Source: Blasia pusilla
Lineage: Eukaryota > Marchantiophyta > Marchantiopsida > Blasiales
DNA: 64,000 nucleotides
NCBI GenBank assembly: GCA_050084515.1
Contig: CM114275.1
Location: 25,792,001 to 25,856,000, forward strand
Direction of reading: 5' to 3'
In this document: positions 36,738-46,421 of the stretch, one piece after another
Numbering within the stretch: the stretch's first letter is position 1
Layout: every line of letters begins with the position of its first letter
Notes under the pieces: generated by a model
Database searches by the model: none
What the model was told of the DNA's origin: nothing
The model's input: the letters and a program-made list of their open reading frames with translations, nothing else
Made by a program: the position numbers and the translations under genes

Positions 36738-37866
36738 GATCATCAACCACTAAAGTGGTTGATGAAGTCCGAAAAGCTTACAGGGAAGCTTGCAAGATGG
36801 GCTCCGTTGTTGCAGGAGTATGATGTTCAGGTGGTACATAGACTTGGGACGCTCAACCAGGATGCAGATAGGTTGAGTTGTAACCCATGCCCGAGTTAGG
36901 GAGATGCGATTGGAGCTCGATGGCATGGAGAGAGTGATGAGGAGTCAGTGCCAGGATGGCACGCGTTAATCTATTTAGGCATGTTGGCTATGGAGAGCCA
37001 GAGTGTGGAGACTTTGATGGCGAGGTCTAGTGGAGAGTCCTTGGATCCTGAGGCGAATGAGGAGACAATAGGTGGCCGAGATATTCATGATGATGGAGTA
37101 GTCTTGGAGTACCTTCATACTAGTAGCGTTGCGAGCACCGTGGGTGCTAGAGTGCGGGATCGGATCCTACAACGGGCTAGACGGTTCCGTTGGGAGGGGA
37201 CACATGTTTTGAGGGTTTGGGAGGATGGTAGAATATGCGTAATTCGCATCCTTTGCAGAGATCACGACTAGTGCAGCATGCCCACGAGGAGTTGGGTCAC
37301 TTTGGGGTGAAGCGGACGTACAACTTGCTCCAGGTTAAGTATTGGTGGTGAGGCATGCAGACTGATGTTCAACACTTTGTTGCCAAGTGCATGGTGTGTG
37401 ATTGGGTCCGAGCATCGTTCAATGCTCGACTCCACAGTTGCATCCATTACCAATCATGGGCTTAGGATATAGATGGAGTTTGGATTTTGTGGGACCTTTG
37501 CCTTTGACGGAGCGTCACAATCGTTATGTATTGGTGATGGTCAAACACTTCTTGAAGTGGATCGAGTTGCTTGCATTGCCTGATAAAGTGAGTGAGGGAG
37601 TAGCTTATGCCTTCCTTGACAGAGTGCTGAGTCATTATGGCGTAGCGGCTGAGGTGTTGAAAATTATCCACATAATAATTTTCTCAATTACGAAGATATA
37701 ATTAGTGAAGCTTATCCAATTAGTGAACTTGGATAAGCTTCACTAATTGAGAACTTGGATAAGCAACGTATCCCGATGGCGATTGCGCAACATCGGGATA
37801 CGTTGAGGTATGCGACTATTCCGGGTGGTGGTTATCGACCAACTATCTGGAGGTTTCATCAGGATG
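36738..37866 (+). pseudogene. RNase H end and integrase, gypsy copy 1
   Basis: Continues with HQPLKWLMKSEKLTGKLARW, the RNase H end, and VVHRLGTLNQDADRLS. 36948-37271 is the integrase N-terminal linker. HAHEELGHFGVKRTYN and CMVCDWVRASFN give the HHCC zinc site. 37402-37671 has MGLGYRWSLDFVGPLPLT, with the first catalytic Asp of the D,D-35-E core, then LVMVKHFLKWIELLALPDK. After AEVL (about 37660) roughly half of the core is deleted and replaced by a short palindromic filler (37700-37748). The frame resumes with AQHRDTLRY and stops at RFHQD. The PHD finger seen in copy 2 is absent. Confidence 0.8.
37700..37748. repeat. Perfect 20-bp inverted repeat at a deletion junction
   Basis: Arms 37700-37719 and 37729-37748 (outer sequence 'aattagtgaagcttatccaa') are exact complements around a 9-base loop. 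They lie where part of the integrase core is missing, and a further 'gaacttggataagc' follows. It looks like templated filler from end joining. Confidence 0.85.
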
Positions 37867-38446
37867 TCGTGCGAATCCACATCGTCATACAACATACATC
37901 ACTGACATACCATGCTCACATACATACATAACATAGACGAGAGCATCCACAAACACAAGTGTACCACAACTGAAATCCGTGAAAGACCTATTGTCATAAA
38001 ACACGTATAGAATCACATACAATCGAGCCCAACCCACTCCACGATGGGAGAATCTAGGTTGAAGCTTGCAGGAAACACCATAGCCAAGAGCTCTACTCAC
38101 TACCAAGGCTAACTCCCAAGCAACAGGCTCAACTCAAAGAACTAACTGTTCTTTGAGTGCACTCCACCTTATATCCTCCAACCTAAGAGCGGGCCCTACT
38201 GGAAAAGTCACCCTCAAGTGAGTAACCCCCAACCCTATGTATGAAATCGCTTCTCTACCTAGACACTGCGGCCCTACATAAGGTTTGGCCTCTATTAGCA
38301 CACTATACTCTACGACATAATCCGTATGGTCATGACAGTTGTCCTGCGAATCCACATCGTCATACAACATACATCGCTCACATACCATACTCACATACAT
38401 ACATAACATAGACGAAAACATCCACAAACACAAGTGTACCACAACT
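37867..38446 (-). repeat. 3' LTR of copy 2 plus a truncated tandem LTR start
   Basis: 37973-38337 matches the 5' LTR at 45284-45649. A 105-bp unit occurs on both sides of it, at 37867-37971 and 38341-38446, starting on the minus strand with 'agttgtggtacacttgtg'. The simplest reading is an LTR of about 474 bp (38446 to 37973) followed directly by the first 105 bp of a second LTR, cut off at the border with copy 1. On the minus strand a purine tract (aggggggcgag) stands immediately before 38446, as expected for the plus-strand primer. Confidence 0.75.
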
Positions 38447-38618
38447 CGCCCCCCTAACTGGCGGTTAGGTCCCTCTAACTCCCAAGTAGCCCTATACATC
38501 TACTACATGCTATACACCTTCTTGGGTGCACGAATCAGAAGGCCGGGTGCTAGGTTGCCCCATCGTTAGTCGCACATCTGTAATCCATATCATGCAAAGA
38601 TCAAGTCATCTACCTCTC

Positions 38619-39164
38619 CTAAGTACATCGAGGACAAACCCACCTTCCAGTAGGAACAACATCCATATGTGGAGTCAAACACATCATGTGCCAACCCCTA
38701 GAACACCGATCACACACCAACATACGGGCTGCGTTACCAACAGACCCACACAACATGCACCTCAAGCTAGCACGTATCATGACTAAGCTTGGGTCAACAT
38801 TACCATCCACATTTGGAAGATGACATCGCGCATAATTATGCACATGGTCCTTCCAAACAACTCCATCACGACCCTCCAACATGAGAACTCCAGAAGCTAA
38901 CACCTCGCCCACTAGTAAAATAGTGCGGCGTGTCGTCACATCCAAAGTTGTCGGTGCAATTTGCTGCAAATAGACATAGTCCCCCACATGGAACCTACAA
39001 ATCGATGGTCGATAACCTCCATCCCGAATGGCTGCATACCGCAACGTATCCCTGTGTTGAGCAATGGAAAGATTCTCAAAGGCTGTTGACATAACTCTCC
39101 GAAAGAGCTCTGCCCGCTGAGAACACACTCTCATCCACATCTCTGGGTCATCAAGGTTCACCAC
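38619..39164 (-). pseudogene. Integrase C-terminal domain with PHD finger, copy 2
   Basis: 181 residues open. Residues 1-115 are the integrase C-terminal domain (AQHRDTLRYAAIRDGGYRP, GDYVYLQQIAP, WKDHVHNYARCHLP). Residues 136-180 form a PHD finger with the Cys4-His-Cys3 set C136, C139, C151, C154, H159, C162, C177, C180 (CMLCG, LVCDRCSRGWHMMC, WVCPRC), followed at once by the stop. PHD fingers read histone H3 tails, so this one may direct integration or tether the particle, as chromodomains do in chromoviruses; that role is inferred. The rest of integrase lies upstream in other frames, so the fused protein is broken, although this part is intact. Confidence 0.85.
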
Positions 39165-40033
39165 CTCACTAGACTCCCCGACAATTCACTGGCAAGTCCG
39201 GATCTCGGCCGTATAATGTAAAAATAAGGTGAGAAGGAAGCCAAGGATGCTTGGCGACTGAACCTATACCCCATGGCTAACCATGGCAACTGAATATCCC
39301 AGTCTCCAAGATGCCCCTTCTGTAGGCCATACTTGCGCAATGCCCTCTTCACCGTTTGAACCACACGCTCAGCCAAACCATCCGCCTATGGATGATCTCG
39401 AGACGTGGTCCGATGATCAATCAACGCCTTGTCACACAAGACCTGAAACTTACCCTGAAACTCTGTACCCTGGTCGGTCAACACTTCAGCTGGTGCACCA
39501 AAATGACTAAGCACTCTATCAAACGCCGTTCCCTCACTTGCCTTGTCCGGTAATGCCATCAACTCAATCCACTTGGAGAAGTGCTCCACCATCACCAACA
39601 CATATTGATGATGTCGTACAGTCAACGGTAACGGTCCCTAAAAGTCCACACTCCAACGGTAACCCAACCCCATAATAGGCAAGGGGTGTAACTGTGGTGT
39701 AGGGGCATTGAATGATGCCCTCACCCGATCACAAACCATACAACATGACACCAATTGCTGCACCAGAGTTTGCATGCCACGCCACCAATACTGACCAAGG
39801 AGTAAGCTATAGGTACGCTTTACCCCAAAATGTCCCAACTCCTCATGGGCATGTCGGACAAAGCGCTCTCTCTGAGCCAAATGCGGCACTACTCGTACTC
39901 TACCATCCTCCCACACACGGAGAATATGTGTTCCCTCCAATCGATACCTCTTAGCATGTTGAAGAACACGGTCTCGCTCCTTGGCACTCACCATGCGTGG
40001 CACCCTACTGGTCCGTAGGAACTCCAACACCAA
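39158..40033 (-). pseudogene. Integrase zinc-binding and catalytic core, copy 2
   Basis: Three pieces. 39638-40033 has VRHAHEELGHFGVKRTY and CCMVCDRVRASFN (HHCC zinc site) and ends MGLGYRWSVDF with the first catalytic Asp, then a stop. 39386-39625 has YVLVMVEHFSKWIELMALP and LTDQGTEFQGKFQ with the second Asp. 39158-39376 has AERVVQTVKRALRKYG with the catalytic Glu and LPWLAMGYRFSRQAS. The D,D-35-E residues are all present, but stops at about 39635 and 39383 and a shift near 39160 prevent one protein. It would join the cDNA to host DNA. Confidence 0.85.
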
Positions 40034-40311
40034 CGCATCATCATGAATATCACGCTGATCCGTACCACCATCTCCAACCTTAGGATCTGAAGGCTGGCCT
40101 CTACCCTCTGACTAGAGTAAGATGTCATGTGGTCCTCCATACTAGAGTCCACCCCTAACCAACATAAAATGGCGGATGTATGCCAACCTGACACCACCTC
40201 CTCATCAACCTCGCCATGCCATCTAGCCCCAGTTGCATCCTCTTGGCTAGTACATGGGTTCCTACTCAACCCATCAGCATCAAGGTTGGCAACTCCAGGT
40301 CTATGTACCAC

Positions 40312-41722
40312 CTAGAAATCATATTCCTGTAAGATAAGAGCCCACCGTGCAAGCTTCCCTGTAAGCTTGTCAAAGTCCATCAACCACTTGAGTGGCTGGT
40401 GATCAGTAACAATGGAAAACTGTGTGCCAAACAAGTAACACCTAAAGTGTGCCACAACCCACACTACTGCCAAGCACTCTCCCTCATATGAACTATAGCG
40501 CAACTCCGTTGCTTTATTCGAACGACTTGCATAGGCCACCACAAACTCCATGTGCTCATCATCATGTTGTGTCAACACCGCTCCAAGTCCCAACCTACTC
40601 CAATCAGTGTGTAACTGAAATGGGCGCCCTCTGATAGGTCTCCTCAAGATAGGGGCCGCCACCAACTGGGCCTTAAGCTCCACAAAAGCTCTCTCCTCAT
40701 CATCTCCCCAGTGCCACTCTTGATCTGATTTCAGCAATTGGTTCAAAGGCTTTGCCATAGCACTAAATCCCTTCACATACCTCCGATAGTAGTTCGCCAA
40801 TCCCATGAATGCTCGAACTCTACTCACATCTACCGGATGCGGAATAAGTGCAATAGCCTCCACCTTTGCTTGTTGAACTCCCAAACCACCTGGATAGATC
40901 ACATGACCCAAGTACTCAACATCCTCATGGAAGAACTTACACTTTCCTAGATGCAAACGTAGACCATGAGCTTTCAACCGCTCAAACACCATCTGCAAAT
41001 GTATCTGATGCTCCTCCACCGTGTTACTGAACACCAAGATATCATCAATGTAACACCGAAAAAAATCCAACCCTGCTAGGATCCTGTCCATCACTCTCTG
41101 AAACTCGGCAGGTGCATTCTTCAACCCAAAGGAAAAGAATTTCCACTGGTACAAACAATCCTTGCCATGAGACTTGACACCCCAAAATGCAGAACCCGGA
41201 TAAGTTAAAAGCCTCAGTACACCGTGGACTTGTACTTTATCTCGCGCAGGACCTACACCGGTGACCGGTCGCCCAGGCGCGCATCTCAGGCCGGCGGCGT
41301 GAGGGACATTTATGCCGTTCTCGCCGGCCCGAGGCGCTATTTGAGCCGAAGGCAGATTGGCCCCATCCTGGCCCTCCGCGCGCTCCATATGTTTGGTTAG
41401 GGCATTGACCCGGTGTCTTGGCCTTGTCACTCTCCCGAATCGGCAATTGATGGTATCCTGCCCGAAGATCCAAAGTACTGAAAATATTTTCCTGTCCCAC
41501 CACATCAAAGATCTCCTCAGGTGTAGGCATGGCATACCTATCGGCCTTGGTTTGCCGATTGATAGGACGGAAATCTCCGCACATCCGCCTATCCGTGTAG
41601 TTGCCATGCATATCCTTTTTAGCAGGCATGACAGTGGCTGATGCGTACTCTCCATGCGATAACTCCAGTAATCCAGCCTCCAAAAGGTCCAACGTCCTAC
41701 TCTGAATCAGGTCCCTCTCCAT
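40312..41722 (-). pseudogene. Reverse transcriptase and RNase H, copy 2
   Basis: Starts MERDLIQSRTLDLLEAGLLE, with MCGDFRPINRQTKADRYAM and STLDLRAGYHQLPIRESDKA (first Asp), then a 235-bp foreign insertion. It resumes AFWGVKSHGKDCLYQWKFF, FGLKNAPAEFQRVMDRIL and CYIDDILVFS (catalytic Y-I-D-D), and continues open through the thumb (VRAFMGLANYYRRYV) and RNase H (FQLHTDWSRLGLGAVL, YSSYEGECLAVVWVV, VTDHQPLKWL) to a stop at 40312. Most of this is in one frame, so the domain is well preserved. A short upstream piece (41735-41950, CFAFSMKELGSL) belongs in front, separated by a stop. Confidence 0.9.
41193..41427. mobile_element. 235-bp GC-rich insertion in reverse transcriptase, copy 2
   Basis: Interrupts the reverse transcriptase between the DKAKT and AFWGV residues, where copy 1 and the family have no extra sequence. 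The hexamer acccgg lies close to both ends and may mark a duplication. The centre can fold on itself ('gcgcatctcaggccggc' against 'gccggcccgaggcgc'). It includes a 31-base core (41309-41339) that recurs exactly at 49102-49132. It is probably a small non-autonomous element of unrecognised family. Confidence 0.65.
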
Positions 41723-41956
41723 ATCACTATATCGTTAGGGACGATGGAAGATTGGCGTATCACTAGCCAAATCAATCCGTATACCGGGTCCAACTAGAGA
41801 ACCCAACTCCTTCATACTAAAGGCAAAACAACTCCTATAAGCACGTAGGAACTCTGTCAAGCGTCCTTTCTCACCTCCTGTAAGCTTGGGCCCAAGTAAT
41901 GGCTCCCAAGTCTCGTCCACTAGCACACTAGAGGGAGAAGACGATGCCATTGGCTG

Positions 41957-42814
41957 CTACGCAACCCCCTCACAAGATGGTACACCCTTAGCTACACCAT
42001 CATTTGAGCAAATAACTCCTCCACCAGCATGAGCAACCAACTCCACATGCCGAGCCTTTACATCCCATTTACTCCAAGGATGCAAAATACTACTCTCCTT
42101 GCCCCTAGCCGATGCCTCTACCGTCCCGGTAGCCATCGAGCTCATTACAAGGGGTGGAAGACCCACAGACATAGTCCGAAGTCGACGCTGCTCGGCCATA
42201 CCAAGACTCAAAATCCAAGTCAAACAATTCAGGTCCATGGCCTGACCCAACACATGACGTCGTGAAGCCTCAGAAATGGAAGCAACCGCTATCACACTAG
42301 TAGCAAATCCCATCGTACGCTCTCTCTCATCAACGTTAGGCTCCACCAACTGTCGCACATGAGAATCCCATACAAGCCCGTGACCACCTTCCCTGTATGC
42401 ATGTGATGAGGGAAAACTCACAAATGTGGATAGTGCCATCCTAGGCTGGCCCACACGGTTCACCACTACCATGGGTGATCGATCAATAACCCTCACCACC
42501 TCAGAAAGTCGCCCAGTATCCAAGATATTATCCATTGTAAGGCAAGGATCCTGCTGCACTGCATCATATGCTCGACGTAGAACCTCCCTAGGCAAAAATT
42601 TTGTCCACCACAAGGGTGGACGATGTGCACGCGAGCCAACTCGCGCTGCATCTAACAACACCGTTGGTCCAATCCAAGACCGCACCTCATGAACACTCGC
42701 CATCATCCGGGTCCGAGTATCACCCAACAATGGAACGTTCTCCAGAATGTTAGCTAGAGCACGTGCCTGATGAACCTGAAGATGTTGTAATAGCCGTAAC
42801 ATCTCCCAAAACAA
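41957..42814 (-). pseudogene. C5 cytosine DNA methyltransferase, C-terminal half, copy 2
   Basis: 285 residues open. Residues 21-30 ANILENVPLL hold motif VI (E-N-V). Residues 54-70 LDAARVGSRAHRPPLWW correspond to motif VIII, with the R-A-H-R pattern of DNMT3-type enzymes. The stretch 71-150 takes the place of the target-recognition region. Residues 158-176 EPNVDERERTMGFATSVIA match the motif IX region, and 184-202 SRRHVLGQAMDLNCLTWIL motif X. The motifs run I to X without the rearrangement of plant DRM enzymes. The tail (from about residue 205) is a linker to reverse transcriptase. In-frame stops at the catalytic loop (about 42865) and six codons further on, at about 42844, separate it from the N-terminal part. 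Confidence 0.88.
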
Positions 42815-43464
42815 TCGAGACCTAGGGTCTAGTAATCCCTAACCACGACCTGCACGTGTATGACCCTAACATGGCCATCCAGCAATCACCAAATCCACAG
42901 GACCAACCCTCTCAAGGTCCTGCGCCTCCAACAATGCAATGTGTGATGGCAAAGCACGCTCGTACCCACGAATAGCTGATGGCGGCAACAACTGAGGATA
43001 TCTCCGCATCAACTGACCAATATGTCGGGATGAGACTCTCAGGGCCGTCTCATCTCGCTCCACATACACGTATCTTCGCACAGGAATACCGGCCTGCAAC
43101 ACTGGAGCACGTGCCTGATGAACCTGAAGATGTCGTAACACCGGTAACATCTCCCAAAAAAATTGAGACCTAGGGTCTAGTAATCCCTCACCACGACCTG
43201 CACGTGTATGACCCTGACATGGCCATCCTGCAATCACCAAATCCACAAGACCAACCCTCTCAAGGTCCTGCGCCCCCAACAATGCAATGTGTGACGGCAA
43301 AGCACGTTGATACCCACGAATAGCTGATGGCGGCAACAACTCAAGATATCTCCGCATCAACTGACCAATATGTCGGGATGAGACTCTCTGGGCCGTCTCA
43401 TCTTGCTCCACATACACGTATCTCCGCACAGGAATACCGGCCTGCAACACTGCAGCCAAACCAG
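42769..43464 (-). repeat. 348-bp in-frame tandem duplication in the methyltransferase
   Basis: Two head-to-tail units of 348 bp (about 42769-43116 and 43117-43464), each running from the end of motif I through the P-C-Q loop to the helix after it. 348 is a multiple of three, so the frame is kept. Differences between units include the TAG and a second stop in the downstream unit, while the upstream unit is intact. Confidence 0.9.
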
Positions 43465-43819
43465 TGCTAATCCCACCAAAGAGATCTAACACACAAATGC
43501 CCTCCAGCGGATACTGCCATACAATGGGTGTAGTATCCAAAGGGGAGAACCCAACTGGACCAGAAGTAGGAGTCCGCAGTGGGGCCTCCTCTTCCTCGTG
43601 AGGTATAACAACCTCACACCAAGCCTCCTGCACTAGGCGATCACTCTCCTGCCGTAGTGCACCGCCTAAACTCCAAAGTGACACATCTAACAATGACAAT
43701 GCCACGGCTGCAAAAATAGGGACCTCCTCTACCTCCTCATGCGCAGGAGAATCCATAGCAGAAACATTACCCTCCAAAAAGTCTCCTGGCCAAGTGACTA
43801 CTCCACTAAAACCAGCCAC
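42866..43819 (-). pseudogene. C5 cytosine DNA methyltransferase, N-terminal half with duplicated catalytic region, copy 2
   Basis: 317 residues open. Residues 1-108 are a linker shared with copy 1. Residues 110-128 VLDLFGGISTGLAAVLQAG are motif I, 132-138 RRYVYVE motif II, 192-202 VDLVIAGWPCQ motif IV with the catalytic Cys201, and 217-224 RSQFFWEM the region after it. At residue 240 the sequence goes back to VLQAGIPVRRYVYV, because 348 bp are tandemly duplicated in frame. The second copy reaches VIAGWPC and then meets TAG in place of the Gln codon. The enzyme would methylate cytosine in DNA with S-adenosylmethionine. It lies directly upstream of reverse transcriptase in the polyprotein. It is fused straight to the leader here, because gag and protease are deleted. 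Confidence 0.88.
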
Positions 43820-45283
43820 ACCACCACCACCACCAAATAACCAAGTGACGTTGATGTCGCTATACTATTCTAGCTCTACTAGCTATGGGTGTAGGCAACC
43901 TAACTTTTCATCACCACAAGAAGCCTCCCACGGTCTACTCGTCATCCCTCCAGCCTCACTACTGGTAGCACACAGGAGTAACACTACTCTGGAAATCAGC
44001 GTCAACACTAACAATGGGCGCGCAAGCAAGAAGCACCAATGGAGGGGATCCAGACACAGGAAGTCCAACAACAACCGTCCAATCGCAAATGGAAATCAAG
44101 GTAACATAATCCACCCAACGTGGTGCCCCCTGAATCCACAAAACCCACCACACAATTCTAACGCAATAGCTACTCCGACGCGGGTCGATGATGTGCTAGT
44201 CGAACTCGCAGAACCTGAAAATATCACTTGCATGGAGAGGCTACACCGTACTATGCGCTAGAGGTACATCAACCAAAAACCTGAGATGCATAAAGCGCCT
44301 AACACATCTCCGAACAGCACCAAATGAGCTATAACAGTATGTACACTGGCATAGTTACAAACTCACCTGTTAAGCGTCCTCCAGGCAGAATAGCCCAAAG
44401 ATGGGTGACCAATTATGCAACACTCAAATCCCGAATCTTGCAAAAATTGCCTCACGCCCAAGCAAGCAAGCTTGCTTGCTTGCTCCTTGCTCCTTACTCC
44501 GCCTCTCACGCCCACTCGCCCCGAGCTACCACGAATTGCCTCGAAGCCTCAAAACGCCGAGACATGCCCCGTTCCCCACGCTTCGCCATGCTTCGCTATG
44601 GAGAGAGGCCCAACTTGGGCGCCCCCAACGGGATAGGCGTCTCCAACAATGACCGAGTCACCAACCAACTAGCCCCTCCGATCCACTGTCCACCATAGCT
44701 ATCAGTAATTACTTCACAAATCTGTGACCAAAATCGAATCTATTTCGACTAGAATTCAATTGACCACCATAGCTATCTCTCTACAAAAAATCAGCTACAA
44801 CCGAGCTTTGTACTCCGAGCTAAACATCAGACAAACTTGCTCTCCATACACCTCCAGAATCGCAAATCGAACAACGCTTCTGCCAAGTTTCATGCACGTA
44901 GAAATCGGCAACGCTCCACACACTCGAGCAGATAGCTTCACATGAGATCACAATACAAGTAGCAACAGGAACCTCTCACCCGATCTGGATGAACTTCAAC
45001 AGAGCTTCTGCACTCCAAGCTCTCCACATCAGAGAACCGTCGAACACGAACCAAAATCTTCAATCCTTGATTGCTTCCAACTCCCTTGATGAAATCCGGC
45101 GATCTAAAACACGTTGGAAAGCTCTCAGCAAAGCGCTTCTTTCCCAACCAACCACGCACCAGATTCACACCTCCAACATAGGCCACAAGCCACAAACATC
45201 CACGGCTGAGTACACAATCAGACCTAACGAGATCCTAGTGATCTACAATCGAAGCTACCATCGATCTACTCCAGTTATGAGTA
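43820..45283 (-). other. Leader region of copy 2
   Basis: About 1.46 kb between the 5' LTR and the methyltransferase. No gag or protease motif is found on either strand. 43820-43986 matches 45880-46045 in the third fragment. Short frames here have no recognised domains. 44461-44480 contains a small 'agcaagcaagcttgcttgct' palindrome. I did not find a convincing primer-binding site next to the LTR. Confidence 0.5.
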
Positions 45284-45649
45284 AAATCCGTGAAAGACCT
45301 ACTGTCATAAAACACGTATAGAATCACATACAATCGAGCCAAATCCACTCCACGATGGGAGAATCTAGGTCGAAGCTTGCGGGAAACACCATAGCCAAGG
45401 GCTCTACTCACTACCAAGGCTAACTCCCAACGCAACAAGCTCAACTCAAAGAACTGACTGTTCTTTGAGTGCACTCTACCTTATATCCTCCAACCTAAGA
45501 GCGGGCCCTACTGGGAAAGTCTTCCCCAACTGAGTAACCCCCAACCCTATGTATGAAACCGCATCTCTACCAAGCCACTACGGTCCTACATAAGGAATGG
45601 CCTCTACTAGCACACTATACTCTACGACATAATCCGTATGGTCATGACA
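45284..45649 (-). repeat. 5' LTR of copy 2, truncated
   Basis: Matches 37973-38337 along its whole length in the same orientation. The first 105 bp expected from the other end (the 'ttgtggtacac' part) are missing; the sequence changes abruptly at 45650 into the third fragment. Confidence 0.8.
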
Positions 45650-46048
45650 CCCCATATATCCCGTCCATGTCCCAAATCAATGGAGATGCAACACTCAATA
45701 ACAACGTAGAAGACTTGGTGTTTGGAACACCCTCGTCCTCCTCTTCATCAACCGTCGGAAGTGGAAAAGATAGCCGATACCTAAATCCACTCCGTGTGAA
45801 ACCACCACTATCCGCACCACGGTCCCCAACCAGACCACCCGAAAACTCCGTGATGACCAACGCCGATGCCGCACCACCACCAAATTACCACCACTAAGTA
45901 ACCAAGTGACGTCGATGTCGCTATACTATTCTAGCTCTACTAGCTAGGGGTGTAGGCCACCTAACCTGTCATCACCACAAGAAGCCTCCCACGGTCTACT
46001 GGTCATCACTCTAGCCTCACTACCGGTAGCACACAGGAGTAACACTAT
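45650..46048 (-). mobile_element. Third fragment of the gypsy family: leader and possible gag start
   Basis: 45880-46045 is closely similar to the leader of copy 2 (43820-43986), on the same strand. After it a minus-strand frame (45642-45860) begins MVITEFSGGLVGDRGADSGG and is Asp/Glu- and Ser-rich. It may be the start of gag, which copy 2 has lost; that is inference from position only. Confidence 0.55.
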
Positions 46049-46421
46049 ATCTGATATCTATGTATTTCAGCTTCCAACCTTAAATCCAAGACTGCCACCC
46101 CCACCCCTTCTGGGAGTAGCCCAACGACTTTTCGGGCCGAACCCCTCACCTGAACAATTGCGGATGGGCAATATTATGACACCCCTATTAGTGCGGTTTG
46201 TGTCCCAACTATGTTAGTCTTCTCCAAACCTCCAAATGTTAGAAAAACTCAAAAACTCAAAATGTAAAAAAAGCTACCCTAGTCTATGCGGTCTTTAACG
46301 CAAGGGTGGGCTATCTATGGCTTTCGGGCATTTTACACAGACGATCGGTCGCCTCTCAATTTTTCTGTGTAGAAAACTCTTACGGTTTTAAATCTCCCCA
46401 TAATCTTCGCGCATTCCTACA
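46049..46421. other. Short intergenic stretch
   Basis: No gene. The right end ('aatcttcgcgcattcct') is related to sequences at 17494 and 47142, so the Helitron that follows was inserted into a repeat that already existed in several copies. Confidence 0.5.

Larger units (their letters stand above)
24293..37866 (+). mobile_element. Ty3/gypsy element with DNA methyltransferase, copy 1 (decayed)
   Basis: Order on the plus strand: gag, CCHC knuckle, protease, cytosine methyltransferase first half, a 5.7-kb foreign insert, methyltransferase second half, reverse transcriptase, RNase H, a solo LTR insertion, integrase. The placement of integrase after RNase H shows the Ty3/gypsy type. Every domain carries stops or frameshifts. 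The end is lost: integrase is deleted internally around 37660-37770 and stops at RFHQD near 37863, where LTR sequence of the copy 2 family begins. A second copy, on the opposite strand, adjoins it. Confidence 0.88.
37867..45649 (-). mobile_element. Ty3/gypsy element with DNA methyltransferase and PHD finger, copy 2
   Basis: Minus-strand element, read from right to left: 5' LTR (45284-45649), leader, methyltransferase, reverse transcriptase, RNase H, integrase, PHD finger, purine-rich tract, 3' LTR (37973-38446). The two LTRs are direct repeats over 365 bp with modest divergence. gag and protease are missing between the leader and the methyltransferase, so it is an internal deletion derivative. 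There are relatively few stops, but at least seven in all, plus a 235-bp insertion in reverse transcriptase and a 348-bp duplication in the methyltransferase. It is not autonomous. Confidence 0.88.

Noticed and set aside
38619-39164. Host PHD-finger gene next to the retrotransposon
   Set aside because: The PHD finger is in the same frame as the integrase C-terminal domain and stands before the purine tract and LTR, so it belongs to the element.
42866-43819. Plant DRM-type methyltransferase
   Set aside because: DRM enzymes have the motifs in a rearranged order; here motif I comes first and X last.
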